A stretch of DNA of 64,000 nucleotides, from assembly GCA_050696075.1 (NCBI GenBank), contig JBOGUF010000142.1, positions 124,001-188,000 on the forward strand, read 5' to 3'. This DNA comes from JBOGUF01 sp050696075. GTDB taxonomy: Bacteria > Chloroflexota > Chloroflexia > Thermomicrobiales > UBA6265. The translations under genes and the position numbers were made by a program. The notes under the pieces are model-generated. The model ran no database searches and was not told where the DNA came from. It worked only from the letters and a program-made list of their open reading frames with translations. Positions 1 to 7,982 of this stretch are shown piece by piece; position 1 is the first letter of the stretch, and the number at the start of each line of letters is the position of its first letter.

Positions 1-142
1 GACTCGTGGGAGCGACCCAATTCGCCGGCGGATTCGTTGGCACAGTCACCATCCTGTTCACAGTGAGCAGGATAGGCGGCCGATGTTAACGTCCGGTAAG
101 CGCGCCGTTAAATTCTGGTAAGGCAATGGGTGAAAGCGGATC

Positions 143-1441
143 CTACGGCGACTTGGCGGTTGCCGGCACGACCAGAGCGTCCACTGCCGCATCGAGTTGC
201 GGATCGGCGTCAGAACCATCCGGCGGACCGTTTACGATGATGTCGGGCTGGATGCCCACGCCTTCGATCTGCTGCTTGCTCGGCGTCAGCCAGAGAGCAA
301 ACGTGATACGAACGGAGGAACCGTCAGCGAAGTCGTGGACTCGTTGCACCGAACCCTTGCCGTAGGTCTTGGCCCCGACGACGACCGCCCGGTCATAATC
401 GCTCAACGCTCCGGCCACGATCTCAGCAGCGCTCGCGGTTCCCTCATTTACAAGCACGACCACCGGCAGGTCAAAGAGCGCCTCGTCGCCGGCAACAATC
501 GGCTCCGCCTGCAACTCGCCATCTTCGGCACGCGTGTCCTCGTACAGCGCCGGACCGGTTTCGGCACTGATGAATCTGCCGATCATCTCTTGTGCCGCGG
601 TGACCCAACCTCCTCCGTTGCTTCGGAGGTCGAGCACGATCCCTTCAACGCCGTCGTCCCGCGCCTGGCGAACGGCCGCGTCGAGTTGTTCTGTCGTCTT
701 GTCACCGAAGATGGTGACTTGGATTCGGCCAAGATTGTGCCGCGGCAAGTGTTCATAGACGACGGCCGGCATGGTGATCTGCCGTCGCTCGACATCGACG
801 TCGAATGGTTGATCGACGCCGGGTCGTTGGATACTGAGGCGGACAGTGGTGCCAGCCGGCCCGCGAACCAACGCGAGGGCGTCGTCTTCCGACAGGTTTG
901 TGAGCGAGTGCCCGTCTGCTTCCAGAATGACGTCTCCCGCGCGCAATCCCGCGGCTTCCGCGGGGGATCCGGGCATAGCGGAAACGATAGTAAATTGTCC
1001 TTCGGGGTACTGGACCCAGACACCGATCCCCTCATATTCTCCTTCGAGCTGTTCCGCGATCGGCTTCTGTTCAACCGGGACCAAGAAAGTCGTGTAATCG
1101 TCTTCGAGTCCCTCGGTCATGCCGCGTATGGCGTCGTATTCGAGTTCCAGTTCGAATGCCTCTTCATCGGCAGGGTCACTCGGCCAGTAGTAATACTCCT
1201 CTTGCAGAAGGTGCTGGACTTCGTCGATACGGTGGATGGAGCCGTGTCGCGGCGAATCGGAACCAAGACTACCGATGACTTCTCCGATCTCAGACAGCCT
1301 TCCCTCGCGGAATAGGCTGCGTTCTGCCATCACGCCGGCGGCAAAAAAGACCAAGGCAACCAGCAATCCCAATCCGGAAAAGAGGGTCCAATGCCAATAG
1401 GCTTCTGACCTTCGATGCGATGAGTGCGGTGGTTCGGACAT
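143..1441 (-). CDS. S41 C-terminal processing peptidase (CtpA family)
   Basis: A 432-aa membrane-anchored serine protease of the tail-specific/CtpA family, which trims or degrades envelope proteins from their C-termini. One N-terminal membrane segment (about residues 17-38) is followed by a linker, a PDZ domain (about 115-185, with GSPAEAAGLRAGDVI) and the S41 fold. The Ser/Lys dyad is visible as NEGTASAAEI (Ser) and TYGKGSVQ (Lys). An upstream extension of the reading frame exists, but the ATG at 1441 has a strong GGAGGAG site eight bases before it, so I start there. It is divergent from coaX, with its own promoter at 1514-1543. Family assignment is secure; its substrate cannot be read from sequence. 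Confidence 0.93.
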   Translation of the reverse strand: MSEPPHSSHRRSEAYWHWTLFSGLGLLVALVFFAAGVMAERSLFREGRLSEIGEVIGSLGSDSPRHGSIHRIDEVQHLLQEEYYYWPSDPADEEAFELELEYDAIRGMTEGLEDDYTTFLVPVEQKPIAEQLEGEYEGIGVWVQYPEGQFTIVSAMPGSPAEAAGLRAGDVILEADGHSLTNLSEDDALALVRGPAGTTVRLSIQRPGVDQPFDVDVERRQITMPAVVYEHLPRHNLGRIQVTIFGDKTTEQLDAAVRQARDDGVEGIVLDLRSNGGGWVTAAQEMIGRFISAETGPALYEDTRAEDGELQAEPIVAGDEALFDLPVVVLVNEGTASAAEIVAGALSDYDRAVVVGAKTYGKGSVQRVHDFADGSSVRITFALWLTPSKQQIEGVGIQPDIIVNGPPDGSDADPQLDAAVDALVVPATAKSP

Positions 1442-1513
1442 CGACGACTCCTCCGAGTTACGAACGACGGCAATCAGGTGAGATGGGGAAATCGCGCGCG
1501 CTTGCCTGTGGCG

Positions 1514-1543
1514 ATAATAGATGCTGAGCGGACATGCGACCAA
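1514..1543 (-). promoter_or_regulatory. Sigma-70-type promoter for the S41 peptidase gene
   Basis: On the minus strand TTGGTC (1543-1538) lies 18 bases before TATTAT (1519-1514). Predicted transcription starts about 70 bases before the ATG at 1441. Confidence 0.6.
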
Positions 1544-1577
1544 GCGACGATCTAAGATGACCCAGAACGCATCGCCG

Positions 1578-1583
1578 TATAAT
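1578..1583 (+). promoter_or_regulatory. Probable -10 element for coaX
   Basis: A consensus TATAAT lies 49 bases before the chosen coaX start, in the divergent intergenic region. No good -35 hexamer is visible at 16-18 bases, so this is a -10 call only. Confidence 0.45.
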
Positions 1584-1632
1584 CGCGCTCGCTGGGATGC
1601 ACGGTCGAGGATTGACACATGGAAAGTCCACA

Positions 1633-2454
1633 ATGGTCGAAGTCGCGAGACCCATTCTCGCCATAGACGTTGGCAATTCGACGACGACCGTTGCTCTGGT
1701 GCAGCTCTCGGGGCTCTCCATCGACGCTGCTTGGCGCATGAGCACCCAGGCTGATCGTCTCCAGGACGAATGGCGATCGATACTGTCGCCCCTCATAGAA
1801 GGATTCGTTGACCAACACGGACCGATCGCTGGGAGTGTCATCGCGAGCGTCGTGCCGCGAGTAACTTGGGCGCTCGGCTCGATGGTCCTGGACTGGTTCG
1901 GTGTCGAGCCGCTGATCGTCGACGCGACACACAACCTGGGGATCGGTGTTGCGGTCGATTATCCGCTCGACGTCGGCGCGGACCGTTTGGTCAACGCGGT
2001 CGCGGCGAAGCACCTCGTGGGTGCTCCAGCCATCATCGTCGACGTTGGCACCGCGACGAAGATCGACGTGGTATCTGCACAGGGAGACTTTCTTGGAGGC
2101 GCGATCGCGCCCGGTATTGGGATCGGCCTCGACGCGCTCGCCGCCCGCGCCGCCCAACTCTATGCCGTCGAGATAACGCTGCCACGACGTGCAATCGGAC
2201 GCGGTACGGTCGAAGCCATTCAATCGGGACTCGTCCTGGGGCACGTGGCGATGATCGAGGGGATAGTGGCGCGCGTTCGTGCTGAGCTTAACCACGATCC
2301 TCCCGTGATTGTCACCGGCGGTTTCGGGGAACTTCTCTCGGCGGCCATGTCTTTCAGAACGCGACGAGAACCTCACCTCACTCTTGTTGGCGCCGCGCTC
2401 GTTTGGTCGCGCGAACTTGACGGCGTCATGAAATCTTCGGAGGTCCGGGCGTAG
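1633..2454 (+). CDS. coaX: Type III pantothenate kinase
   Basis: A 273-aa enzyme that phosphorylates pantothenate, the first committed step of coenzyme A synthesis. It belongs to the ASKHA fold of type III kinases. The N-terminal phosphate loop reads AIDVGNSTTT, followed by the GADRLVNAVAAKHL motif (about residue 110) and DVGTATKIDVVS with GGAIAPGIGIGLDAL (about 130-165), all diagnostic. The ATG at 1633 is preferred over a longer frame from 1597 because GGAAAG lies a few bases before it and the catalytic strand begins soon after. Length fits the family (about 255-275 aa). It is divergently transcribed from the S41 peptidase gene. Confidence 0.95.
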   Translation: MVEVARPILAIDVGNSTTTVALVQLSGLSIDAAWRMSTQADRLQDEWRSILSPLIEGFVDQHGPIAGSVIASVVPRVTWALGSMVLDWFGVEPLIVDATHNLGIGVAVDYPLDVGADRLVNAVAAKHLVGAPAIIVDVGTATKIDVVSAQGDFLGGAIAPGIGIGLDALAARAAQLYAVEITLPRRAIGRGTVEAIQSGLVLGHVAMIEGIVARVRAELNHDPPVIVTGGFGELLSAAMSFRTRREPHLTLVGAALVWSRELDGVMKSSEVRA

Positions 2455-2513
2455 TGTCCGATGTGGACGCATCGGTCCTGGACGCACTGTCGCGGCGATG
2501 CCGCTGCAATCGG

Positions 2514-2541
2514 TTGCCGAGAATGTGAAGGTCCCTATAAT
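2514..2541 (+). promoter_or_regulatory. Promoter for the EF-G-like gene
   Basis: TTGCCG (2514-2519), 16-base spacer, TATAAT (2536-2541). The leader to the GTG at 2771 is long, about 220 bases, with no gene in it that I can support. Confidence 0.6.
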
Positions 2542-2770
2542 ACGGTACGCCGCGCGCGTCTGACCGAGAACGGATCGGTTCCGGTAAGAACAGAGTTGCA
2601 AACGGGTCAAGGAACGCGGTGGGCGTTCCGTTCCCGCGTCTCCGATCCGTGCAGATTCGACGCACGCCGACAATTGAGCGGCCGTGGAACTGAGTCTCCG
2701 AGACCGGCGGCGCCCCGTTGATCCCGAGACCCCCACGGAACTGACCCTGGTCGTTCGATGGAGGGAACCG

Positions 2771-4852
2771 GTGAAGCACTATCCCGCTGAACGCATTCGA
2801 AACGTCGGTCTGTTCTCACACGGGGGCGCGGGGAAGACGTCGCTCGCCGAGGCTCTCCTCTTCGATACCAAGGCAATCACCCGCCTCGGCCGCGTCGAAG
2901 ACGGCAATACGGTGTGCGATTTCGACCCGGACGAGATCAAGCGCACCATTTCGGTCAGCACTACCGTCGCGCCCGTCGAGTGGCGCGAGACCAAGATTAA
3001 TCTTCTCGACGCTCCGGGGTACGCCGACTTTCTTGGTGAGGTGATGTCGGCTCTGAGCGTGATCGACGGCGCAATCATCCTGATAGACGCGTCCGCTGGC
3101 GTCGAAGTCGGAACCGAGCAGGCATGGCGCCTAACCGAGGAACAGTCTCTTCCTCGACTCATCTTCATCAACAAGATGGACCGCGAGAACGCGAACTTTA
3201 GCACGGCGCTCGAATCGGCCCGGGAAATGTTCGGCAAGGCGGTTGCACCGATTCAGATGCCGATGGGCAGCGAAAAGTCCTTCCGCGGCGTTGTCAATTT
3301 GTTGACCGAACAGGCATTCGAGTTCCACGACAATAAGGACGGTGGCTATGAAGCCAGCGCTATCCCTGCTGAGATAGCGGACGATTGCGCCAAGTTTCGG
3401 CAGCAACTCGTCGAGGCGATTGCGGAGCAGGACGAAGAACTCATGCTTCGCTACCTCGAAGACGATCAGATCTCGACGGAAGAGCTCATCGCCGGACTGA
3501 AGTCGTGCGTCGAACAAGGGCTGGTGATTCCAGTTCTCTGCGGCGCGGCGACGAGCAACCGCGGGATGCAGCCCTTGCTCGACGCGATCGTCGACTATCT
3601 CCCGTCGGCAGATCGCCGGCGAGTCAGTGCCACTGCAAACGGCGAGGAGATCGAAATCACCACCGGCTCCAAACCGCTCGCGGCGTTCGTTTTCAAAACG
3701 CTTGCCGACCCGCACGTCGGCCGAGTTTCCTATTTCAGGGTCATCTCCGGCGCCTTCAAGTCGAACTCGACCGTATTCAATGCCTCGAAGGAAAGGTCCG
3801 AACGGGTCGGACAGCTCTTCCTTGTACGCGGGAAGGAGCATCTCAATACCGACGAAGTCGGTGCGGGCGACATCGCGGCGGTCGGAAAGCTCGCCACTAC
3901 GGCAACCGGCGACACAATTTCCGACGAACACACGCAAGTCAAGCTCAATCCAATCGACTTTCCGGCGCCGTCGTACGCGGCTGCCGTGAGCCCGAAGACC
4001 AAAGCTGATCTCGACAAAATGGGGCAGGCGCTTGGTCGCCTAGCAGAAGAGGATCCGTCGCTGCACGTGAGCCGTGATCCCGTCACCGGCGAAACGATCC
4101 TCTCCGGACTTGGCGAGCCTCACGTGCAGATTGCGCTTGATCGCATGACTCGCCGGTATGGGGTCAACGTCGAAGTCGGACTGCCGCGCGTCGCCTATCG
4201 CGAGACGATCACATCCAAGACCGTCGCGGAGTACAAGCACAAGAAACAGACAGGAGGCGCCGGCCAGTATGGGCATGTCTTGCTCGAACTCGAGCCGCTG
4301 GGGGGGAGCGACTTCGAATTCAACGAACGCGTCGTCGGCGGCGCCGTGCCTCGCAACTTCTACCCCGCGGTAGAGAAGGGCGTGCGCGAAGCCTTGGAGT
4401 CCGGCCCGGTGGCAGGGTATCCGGTCGTCAATGTGAAGGTCACACTCTTCGACGGGAGCTATCACGACGTCGACTCGAACGAAATGGCGTTCAAGATCGC
4501 TTCAAAGGAGGCATTCAAGAAGGGTGTGCTCCAGGCCAAACCGGTCTTGCTCGAACCGATGATGACGCTCCACGTTACCGTACCCGAGAGCTACACCGGC
4601 GACATCATGAGTGACCTAAACACAAAACGGGCGCACGTCAACGGCATGACGCCCGGATCGAACGGAACCACGACGATCGACGCGCTTGTTCCGGCCGCTG
4701 AAATTCAGCGGTACGCCACCGACCTCCGTTCAATTACGCAAGGTCGAGGCAGCTTCACGAGCGAGTTCGCTCATTACCATCAGGTGCCGGCGCACCTGGC
4801 CGAACAGATCAAGGCGGCAACGGCCCGCCAGCACGAAGCGGCGCACGCTTGA
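2771..4852 (+). CDS. Elongation factor G-like GTPase (EF-G2/FusA2 type)
   Basis: A 693-aa translational GTPase with the full EF-G domain order (G, II, III, IV, V). The P-loop is FSHGGAGKTS and the G4 motif NKMD. The divergent P-loop, a switch I reading RTISVSTTV, and YADF after the G3 DAPG place it with the EF-G2/FusA2 paralogue family rather than canonical FusA, whose G3 reads DTPGHVDF. The residue equivalent to the catalytic His is therefore Tyr. The GTG at 2771 is chosen because GGAGGG sits six bases before it; a longer frame from 2684 has no such site. It has its own promoter and is followed by a strong hairpin. The role of this paralogue is not well defined, so I give no symbol. Confidence 0.88.
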   Translation: MKHYPAERIRNVGLFSHGGAGKTSLAEALLFDTKAITRLGRVEDGNTVCDFDPDEIKRTISVSTTVAPVEWRETKINLLDAPGYADFLGEVMSALSVIDGAIILIDASAGVEVGTEQAWRLTEEQSLPRLIFINKMDRENANFSTALESAREMFGKAVAPIQMPMGSEKSFRGVVNLLTEQAFEFHDNKDGGYEASAIPAEIADDCAKFRQQLVEAIAEQDEELMLRYLEDDQISTEELIAGLKSCVEQGLVIPVLCGAATSNRGMQPLLDAIVDYLPSADRRRVSATANGEEIEITTGSKPLAAFVFKTLADPHVGRVSYFRVISGAFKSNSTVFNASKERSERVGQLFLVRGKEHLNTDEVGAGDIAAVGKLATTATGDTISDEHTQVKLNPIDFPAPSYAAAVSPKTKADLDKMGQALGRLAEEDPSLHVSRDPVTGETILSGLGEPHVQIALDRMTRRYGVNVEVGLPRVAYRETITSKTVAEYKHKKQTGGAGQYGHVLLELEPLGGSDFEFNERVVGGAVPRNFYPAVEKGVREALESGPVAGYPVVNVKVTLFDGSYHDVDSNEMAFKIASKEAFKKGVLQAKPVLLEPMMTLHVTVPESYTGDIMSDLNTKRAHVNGMTPGSNGTTTIDALVPAAEIQRYATDLRSITQGRGSFTSEFAHYHQVPAHLAEQIKAATARQHEAAHA

Positions 4853-4882
4853 TTCCGCTGACCATTCGATTCGTACCGATGG

Positions 4883-4915
4883 GCGGGGGCGACGCCGCTT
4901 AGCGTCTGCCCCCGC
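4883..4915 (+). terminator. Strong GC hairpin after the EF-G-like gene
   Basis: GCGGGGGC and GCCCCCGC (8 bp) stack on GACGC and GCGTC (5 bp, one bulged T) around a six-base loop. No U-tract follows, so it may act as a processing or Rho-assisted end rather than a classical intrinsic terminator. Confidence 0.55.
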
Positions 4916-4953
4916 TCCCTCGTCCGGAGCACTTGTCCACGGGAGACCGCTCG

Positions 4954-5355
4954 TTGGAGACGTATCAGATCATCTTCGATGGAGGATCGCTCGGAAACCC
5001 AGGTCTGGGATACGGGAGTTTTGCCGTCTCCGGACCTGACGGATACGAGACTCGCGAGTCGCTTGAATTTCAGGATCGAGGCAGTGCGGTGACGAACAAC
5101 GAATCCGAGTATCTGACCCTCATCGCCGCCCTCGATCGCTTAGTGTTCGAGCTTGGACCGCGCGCGCGCCATGTTCATGTGGAGATCGGCGGGGACAGCC
5201 AATTGGTGATCTATCAGGTCACGGGAGCATGGAAGGTCCGAAAGGCCGAGCTCCGTCCCCTCCATGATGCAGTCCACGAACGACTTCGTCACTTCGGCAG
5301 CGCTAATCTGAGCTGGCACCCGCGCGCTCGTACCGTTGAGGTACTTGGTCACTGA
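4954..5355 (+). CDS. RNase HI-like protein
   Basis: A 133-aa RNase H-fold protein (140 aa if the TTG at 4933 is used). Three of the four RNase HI carboxylates are visible: Asp in IFDGGSLGNPG, Glu in NNESEYLTL and Asp in GGDSQLVIYQVTG. The C-terminus ends WHPRARTVEVLGH, where other family members usually have a helix with the fourth Asp (pattern N..AD.LA). It may be a natural short subfamily, an inactive homologue or a truncated gene. TTG at 4954 has GGGAG nine bases upstream. The next gene starts 20 bases after its stop. Confidence 0.75.
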   Translation: METYQIIFDGGSLGNPGLGYGSFAVSGPDGYETRESLEFQDRGSAVTNNESEYLTLIAALDRLVFELGPRARHVHVEIGGDSQLVIYQVTGAWKVRKAELRPLHDAVHERLRHFGSANLSWHPRARTVEVLGH

Positions 5356-5374
5356 GCGAAAGGGCGCCGCCAGT

Positions 5375-5860
5375 ATGACGAGAACCGTGCTCATGCCTGG
5401 CGATCGGTTACCATCGCTCGACGTGCCTGTTGCCCATCCGTCCGCGCCTCAACTTGATCAAGCATCGCCAACGAGCATCGTCGTCTTCTATCGGGGGCAT
5501 TGGTGACCGACGTGCCGCCGGCAACTCGGGCAGTTGCGCGATCAGTACGAGACGATTCGGCGGCTGGGCGGAGGCGTCGTCGGTATCTCGTCGTCCACCG
5601 TCGATGAGATATTGGCATCGAGCCACGCGCGATCTCTCCCCTTTGTTCTGCTCGCGGATACCCGTCTCAGCATCATCGACCGGTGCGGCTTGGCATACTT
5701 CGACGAATCAGAACAGCGACAAGTCTCGCGTCCGGCCATTTTCATTGCCGACCAGAGCGGTGTCATTCGGTTCGCACATATGGGTGAGCATTCACGGGAT
5801 CGACCCGCCATTGGATCGATTTTGCTCGCATTAGAAAATCTCTATGAGAAAGCAATCTGA
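5375..5860 (+). CDS. Peroxiredoxin-like selenoprotein (in-frame UGA as Sec44)
   Basis: A 161-aa AhpC/TSA-fold redoxin if the in-frame TGA at 5504-5506 is read as selenocysteine. Before the TGA the frame gives MTRTVLMPGDRLPSL then TSIVVFYRGHW; after it PTCRRQLGQLRDQYETI and a complete thioredoxin-fold C-terminus with RPAIFIADQSG. The active site thus reads FYRGHW-U-PTC, matching the FYRGxWCPxC motif of Prx-like proteins with Sec for the first Cys (UxxC). No other disruption is present. A perfect 6-bp hairpin starts 14 bases after the TGA. The ATG at 5375 has AAAGGG about 10 bases upstream. Without Sec, only a 43-aa stub would be made. Predicted role is thiol-dependent peroxide or disulfide chemistry in the cytoplasm. 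A nonsense mutation is the alternative. Confidence 0.82.
5521..5537 (+). promoter_or_regulatory. Candidate bacterial SECIS hairpin
   Basis: GCAACT (5521-5526) pairs perfectly with AGTTGC (5532-5537) around the loop CGGGC. The loop starts 20 bases after the UGA and has a G in its first two positions, as the bacterial SECIS model asks. It lies inside the coding sequence, as bacterial SECIS elements do. Confidence 0.65.
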
Positions 5861-5870
5861 ACGATGGGAT

Positions 5871-6140
5871 TCACTCGTCGTCGACGCTGTCGGGTCGCCA
5901 TCGTACTAGCAACGTCAAGACCAAGACCCAAATAACGAAGGTCAAACCGAGCAACATGAGCCAAGGGACCTGCAGATAGCGCTTGAGGATCACGACCAAC
6001 AGAAGCACGATCACAAGGCTGAGCAGACAACTTGGGCCAAACGATCGCTCTAGCTGGGTGGTGGCACGGCCAACCACCGGTAGGGCGTCGATGAGATCGG
6101 AATCCCGAAACTGGGCGGAATCGGCGTCGTCGCGTTGCAT
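5871..6140 (-). CDS. Small two-helix membrane protein
   Basis: An 89-aa protein with a hydrophilic N-terminus of about 32 residues, then two adjoining hydrophobic segments (CLLSLVIVLLLVVIL and VPWLMLLGLTFVIWVLVLTL) and a short charged tail. I do not recognise a family. The frame runs open to 6203, but that would overlap the tRNA-Val promoter. ATG at 6140 lies six bases after a TATACT on the minus strand, which would make the transcript leaderless. It is convergent with the selenoprotein gene, ten bases away. Confidence 0.55.
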   Translation of the reverse strand: MQRDDADSAQFRDSDLIDALPVVGRATTQLERSFGPSCLLSLVIVLLLVVILKRYLQVPWLMLLGLTFVIWVLVLTLLVRWRPDSVDDE

Positions 6141-6146
6141 GGCATC

Positions 6147-6152
6147 AGTATA
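6147..6152 (-). promoter_or_regulatory. -10 element giving a probable leaderless transcript
   Basis: TATACT on the minus strand ends six bases before the ATG at 6140, so the expected start point coincides with the start codon. No clear -35 hexamer is seen. Confidence 0.4.
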
Positions 6153-6196
6153 GAAAGCGTGTGACCATCGCGCATCGTTGGCCGGCTCAATTTCGC

Positions 6197-6225
6197 TTGA
6201 CACCCTACCGGTCGATTTCTATACT
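6197..6225 (+). promoter_or_regulatory. Near-consensus promoter for tRNA-Val
   Basis: TTGACA (6197-6202), exactly 17 bases, TATACT (6220-6225). Expected start is about 6232, some 19 bases before the tRNA. Confidence 0.8.
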
Positions 6226-6250
6226 TCGTAGGTGCCGAAGGACCACGTTG

Positions 6251-6324
6251 GGGCGGCTAGCTCAGTCGGTTAGAGCGCCACGTTGACATCGTGGAGGTCA
6301 GTGGTTCGAGTCCACTGTCGCCCA
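6251..6324 (+). tRNA. tRNA-Val (anticodon GAC)
   Basis: Cloverleaf with acceptor GGGCGGC/GTCGCCC, anticodon stem CCACG/CGTGG around TTGACAT (anticodon GAC), and T-arm with GGTTCGAGTCC. Discriminator A at 6324; CCA is not encoded. Confidence 0.93.
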
Positions 6325-6453
6325 CCCCGGATATAACCGAAGCTTCGAATCAAGGACAGATGCCGATTTCGGATCGCCTTGACGTTGCGGCGTCACTTCT
6401 CTACCATCGCTTCGCTTCGATTCTCCGTACGACTCACGCAGCAGATCGCCGCC

Positions 6454-7740
6454 ATGCACTTATCCTCCACGTTTACACGCTCATGGATCGGCAGGGCCGC
6501 CTCCACTCGGCCAGTGGCGGCCTGTTGGTTGACGGTATGCCTGCTGACACTGGCAGCTTGGCCGGCGACAGCCGAGGCTCAGGAAGTACCTGAACTCCAA
6601 GTCAACTCGACCAACTACATAGTCGTCGACGCCGAAACTGGCGAAGTTTACGCACAGCGCGGGGCGCACGAGCGGGCCGCTCTGGCAAGTATTACGAAGG
6701 TCTTCACGGCGATCGAGGCGATCGAACGTGGATCACCGGATATGGTGATAACGACGCGACCCGCCGACCTCCAAGACCCACAAGCAAGCCTGATGGGTTT
6801 CGGCGTTGGCGAGACCTTCACGCTCGAGGAACTCTTGTACGGCATGATGCTCCCATCCGGTAATGACGCCGCGCATGCAATCGCGCGATCGCTCGGCGAT
6901 CGACCGGGTGACACGGACGATGAGGCATACGATCGGTTTGTCGGATGGATGAACGAACGGGTCGAGAACATGGGCCTTTCCGACACGCGCTTCGTCAATC
7001 CCCACGGATGGGGCGTGCCGGGGCACTATTCGACGGTTTCCGACATCGCGGCGTTCACGCGGTATGCTCTGCAATATCCAGCTTTCGTCGATTTGATTTC
7101 GACGTCGACATACACGACAAGTAACGGCTATCAACTCGTCAATAACAATCGGATGTTGAGCTGGTATCCGGGCATCATCGGCGGCAAAACGGGGTACGAT
7201 TGGGACGCCGGCTGGTGCCTAGTCGAGGTTGCGACTCGCGGCGACACGACGATGATCTCTGTGACATTCGATGGAAACGCGCCGGACGACTGGTACGACG
7301 ACAATCGGGTTCTCCTCGACTATGCTTTTGAGACAAAAGCCGCGCGACAGACGGACGGAACGCCTTTCAGAGGCAACATCGTCTCGTTCCTCGATCCCGA
7401 CGCCGCGGTGCTAGCGCGGACCGTAACGTCGGCCGGATCGCTACCGCGTGCCCGTCCGATCGGCGCCGCTTCAGTGTCACATGGTGACGATAAGGCGGCG
7501 GTAGGCGGAGGTGAACTCTCGGCTCGGACGTTCCGTGTCGATCCGATCACTGCCCCACACGATTCAATGTCTGAAAGCATGCGCCTATTGGCTGCACTTG
7601 CAGTGACTGTTTTGTTAGTTGGCGGACGTGCGTTGATGGGGATGGCTGAACAGCCGATGCCTAGGTTCAACGGGTCAAGAATGCGCGGCGCTTCACCGGA
7701 AGAGCACGATCCGTCGCCTCGTTCGCAAGTCACTTCGTAA
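6454..7740 (+). CDS. D-alanyl-D-alanine carboxypeptidase (DacA/PBP5 family)
   Basis: A 428-aa S11-family penicillin-binding protein that trims the terminal D-Ala of peptidoglycan stem peptides outside the membrane. After a signal sequence (hydrophobic stretch WLTVCLLTLAAWPATAEA) come the three catalytic motifs: SxxK in ALASITKVFT, SxN in LPSGNDAAH and KTG in GGKTGYDWDAG. The catalytic domain is followed by a low-complexity linker and a C-terminal hydrophobic segment (LLAALAVTVLLVGGRALMG), so it is probably anchored at the C-terminus. ATG at 6454 fits signal-peptide geometry better than the TTG at 6379. It follows tRNA-Val and could share its promoter. Confidence 0.92.
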   Translation: MHLSSTFTRSWIGRAASTRPVAACWLTVCLLTLAAWPATAEAQEVPELQVNSTNYIVVDAETGEVYAQRGAHERAALASITKVFTAIEAIERGSPDMVITTRPADLQDPQASLMGFGVGETFTLEELLYGMMLPSGNDAAHAIARSLGDRPGDTDDEAYDRFVGWMNERVENMGLSDTRFVNPHGWGVPGHYSTVSDIAAFTRYALQYPAFVDLISTSTYTTSNGYQLVNNNRMLSWYPGIIGGKTGYDWDAGWCLVEVATRGDTTMISVTFDGNAPDDWYDDNRVLLDYAFETKAARQTDGTPFRGNIVSFLDPDAAVLARTVTSAGSLPRARPIGAASVSHGDDKAAVGGGELSARTFRVDPITAPHDSMSESMRLLAALAVTVLLVGGRALMGMAEQPMPRFNGSRMRGASPEEHDPSPRSQVTS

Positions 7741-7757
7741 GAAATTTTCGCGCGACC

Positions 7758-7786
7758 TTGAAAAGTACGCAAAGCTGGGTTAGACT
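7758..7786 (+). promoter_or_regulatory. Promoter of the sigma-factor leader
   Basis: TTGAAA (7758-7763), 17 bases, TAGACT (7781-7786). Predicted start is about 7793, 190 bases before the sigma-factor ATG and upstream of an intrinsic terminator. Confidence 0.65.
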
Positions 7787-7827
7787 GTATACACGACTCG
7801 AACAATGATGCGTTGAAAGAGAGGGTT

Positions 7828-7863
7828 ATGTTCACCCGCCTCGCCCGCGTCCCGCCAAACTGA
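7828..7863 (+). CDS. Putative 11-aa leader peptide upstream of sigA
   Basis: The frame ATG...TGA encodes MFTRLARVPPN behind a strong purine-rich site (AGAGAGGG). It lies between the promoter at 7758 and the terminator at 7881, the usual place for a leader peptide. There is no run of one regulatory codon, so amino-acid attenuation of the trp/his type is not suggested. It could be a chance frame in a structured leader. Confidence 0.35.
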   Translation: MFTRLARVPPN

Positions 7864-7880
7864 GCGAAAACCTTGGAATG

Positions 7881-7911
7881 CCCCAGTGCGCCGCGCACGG
7901 GGTTTTTGTTT
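7881..7911 (+). terminator. Intrinsic terminator/attenuator ahead of sigA
   Basis: CCCC and GTGCG pair with CGCAC and GGGG around a CCG loop (one bulged A), followed at once by TTTTTGTTT. It is the most canonical intrinsic terminator I found, and it lies between the promoter at 7758 and the sigma-factor start. Confidence 0.75.
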
Positions 7912-7982
7912 GCCGCGCAACGCCATCGCCCTCCCCGTCTCGCCTGCGACTGCGCCTTGTACGTCAGGTGGTGAAGCGTTCC

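Noticed and set aside
1..142. Possible gene or RNA at the left edge
   Set aside because: I see no coding frame with support and no known RNA motif in these 142 bases.
197..1315. A 372-codon plus-strand frame opposite the S41 peptidase
   Set aside because: The opposite strand encodes clear PDZ and S41 motifs; this frame has none.
5534..5860. A 108-aa frame as an independent redoxin-fragment gene
   Set aside because: Its start has no ribosome site and it begins in the middle of a redoxin helix. The frame continues upstream through one TGA into the N-terminal strand of the same fold.
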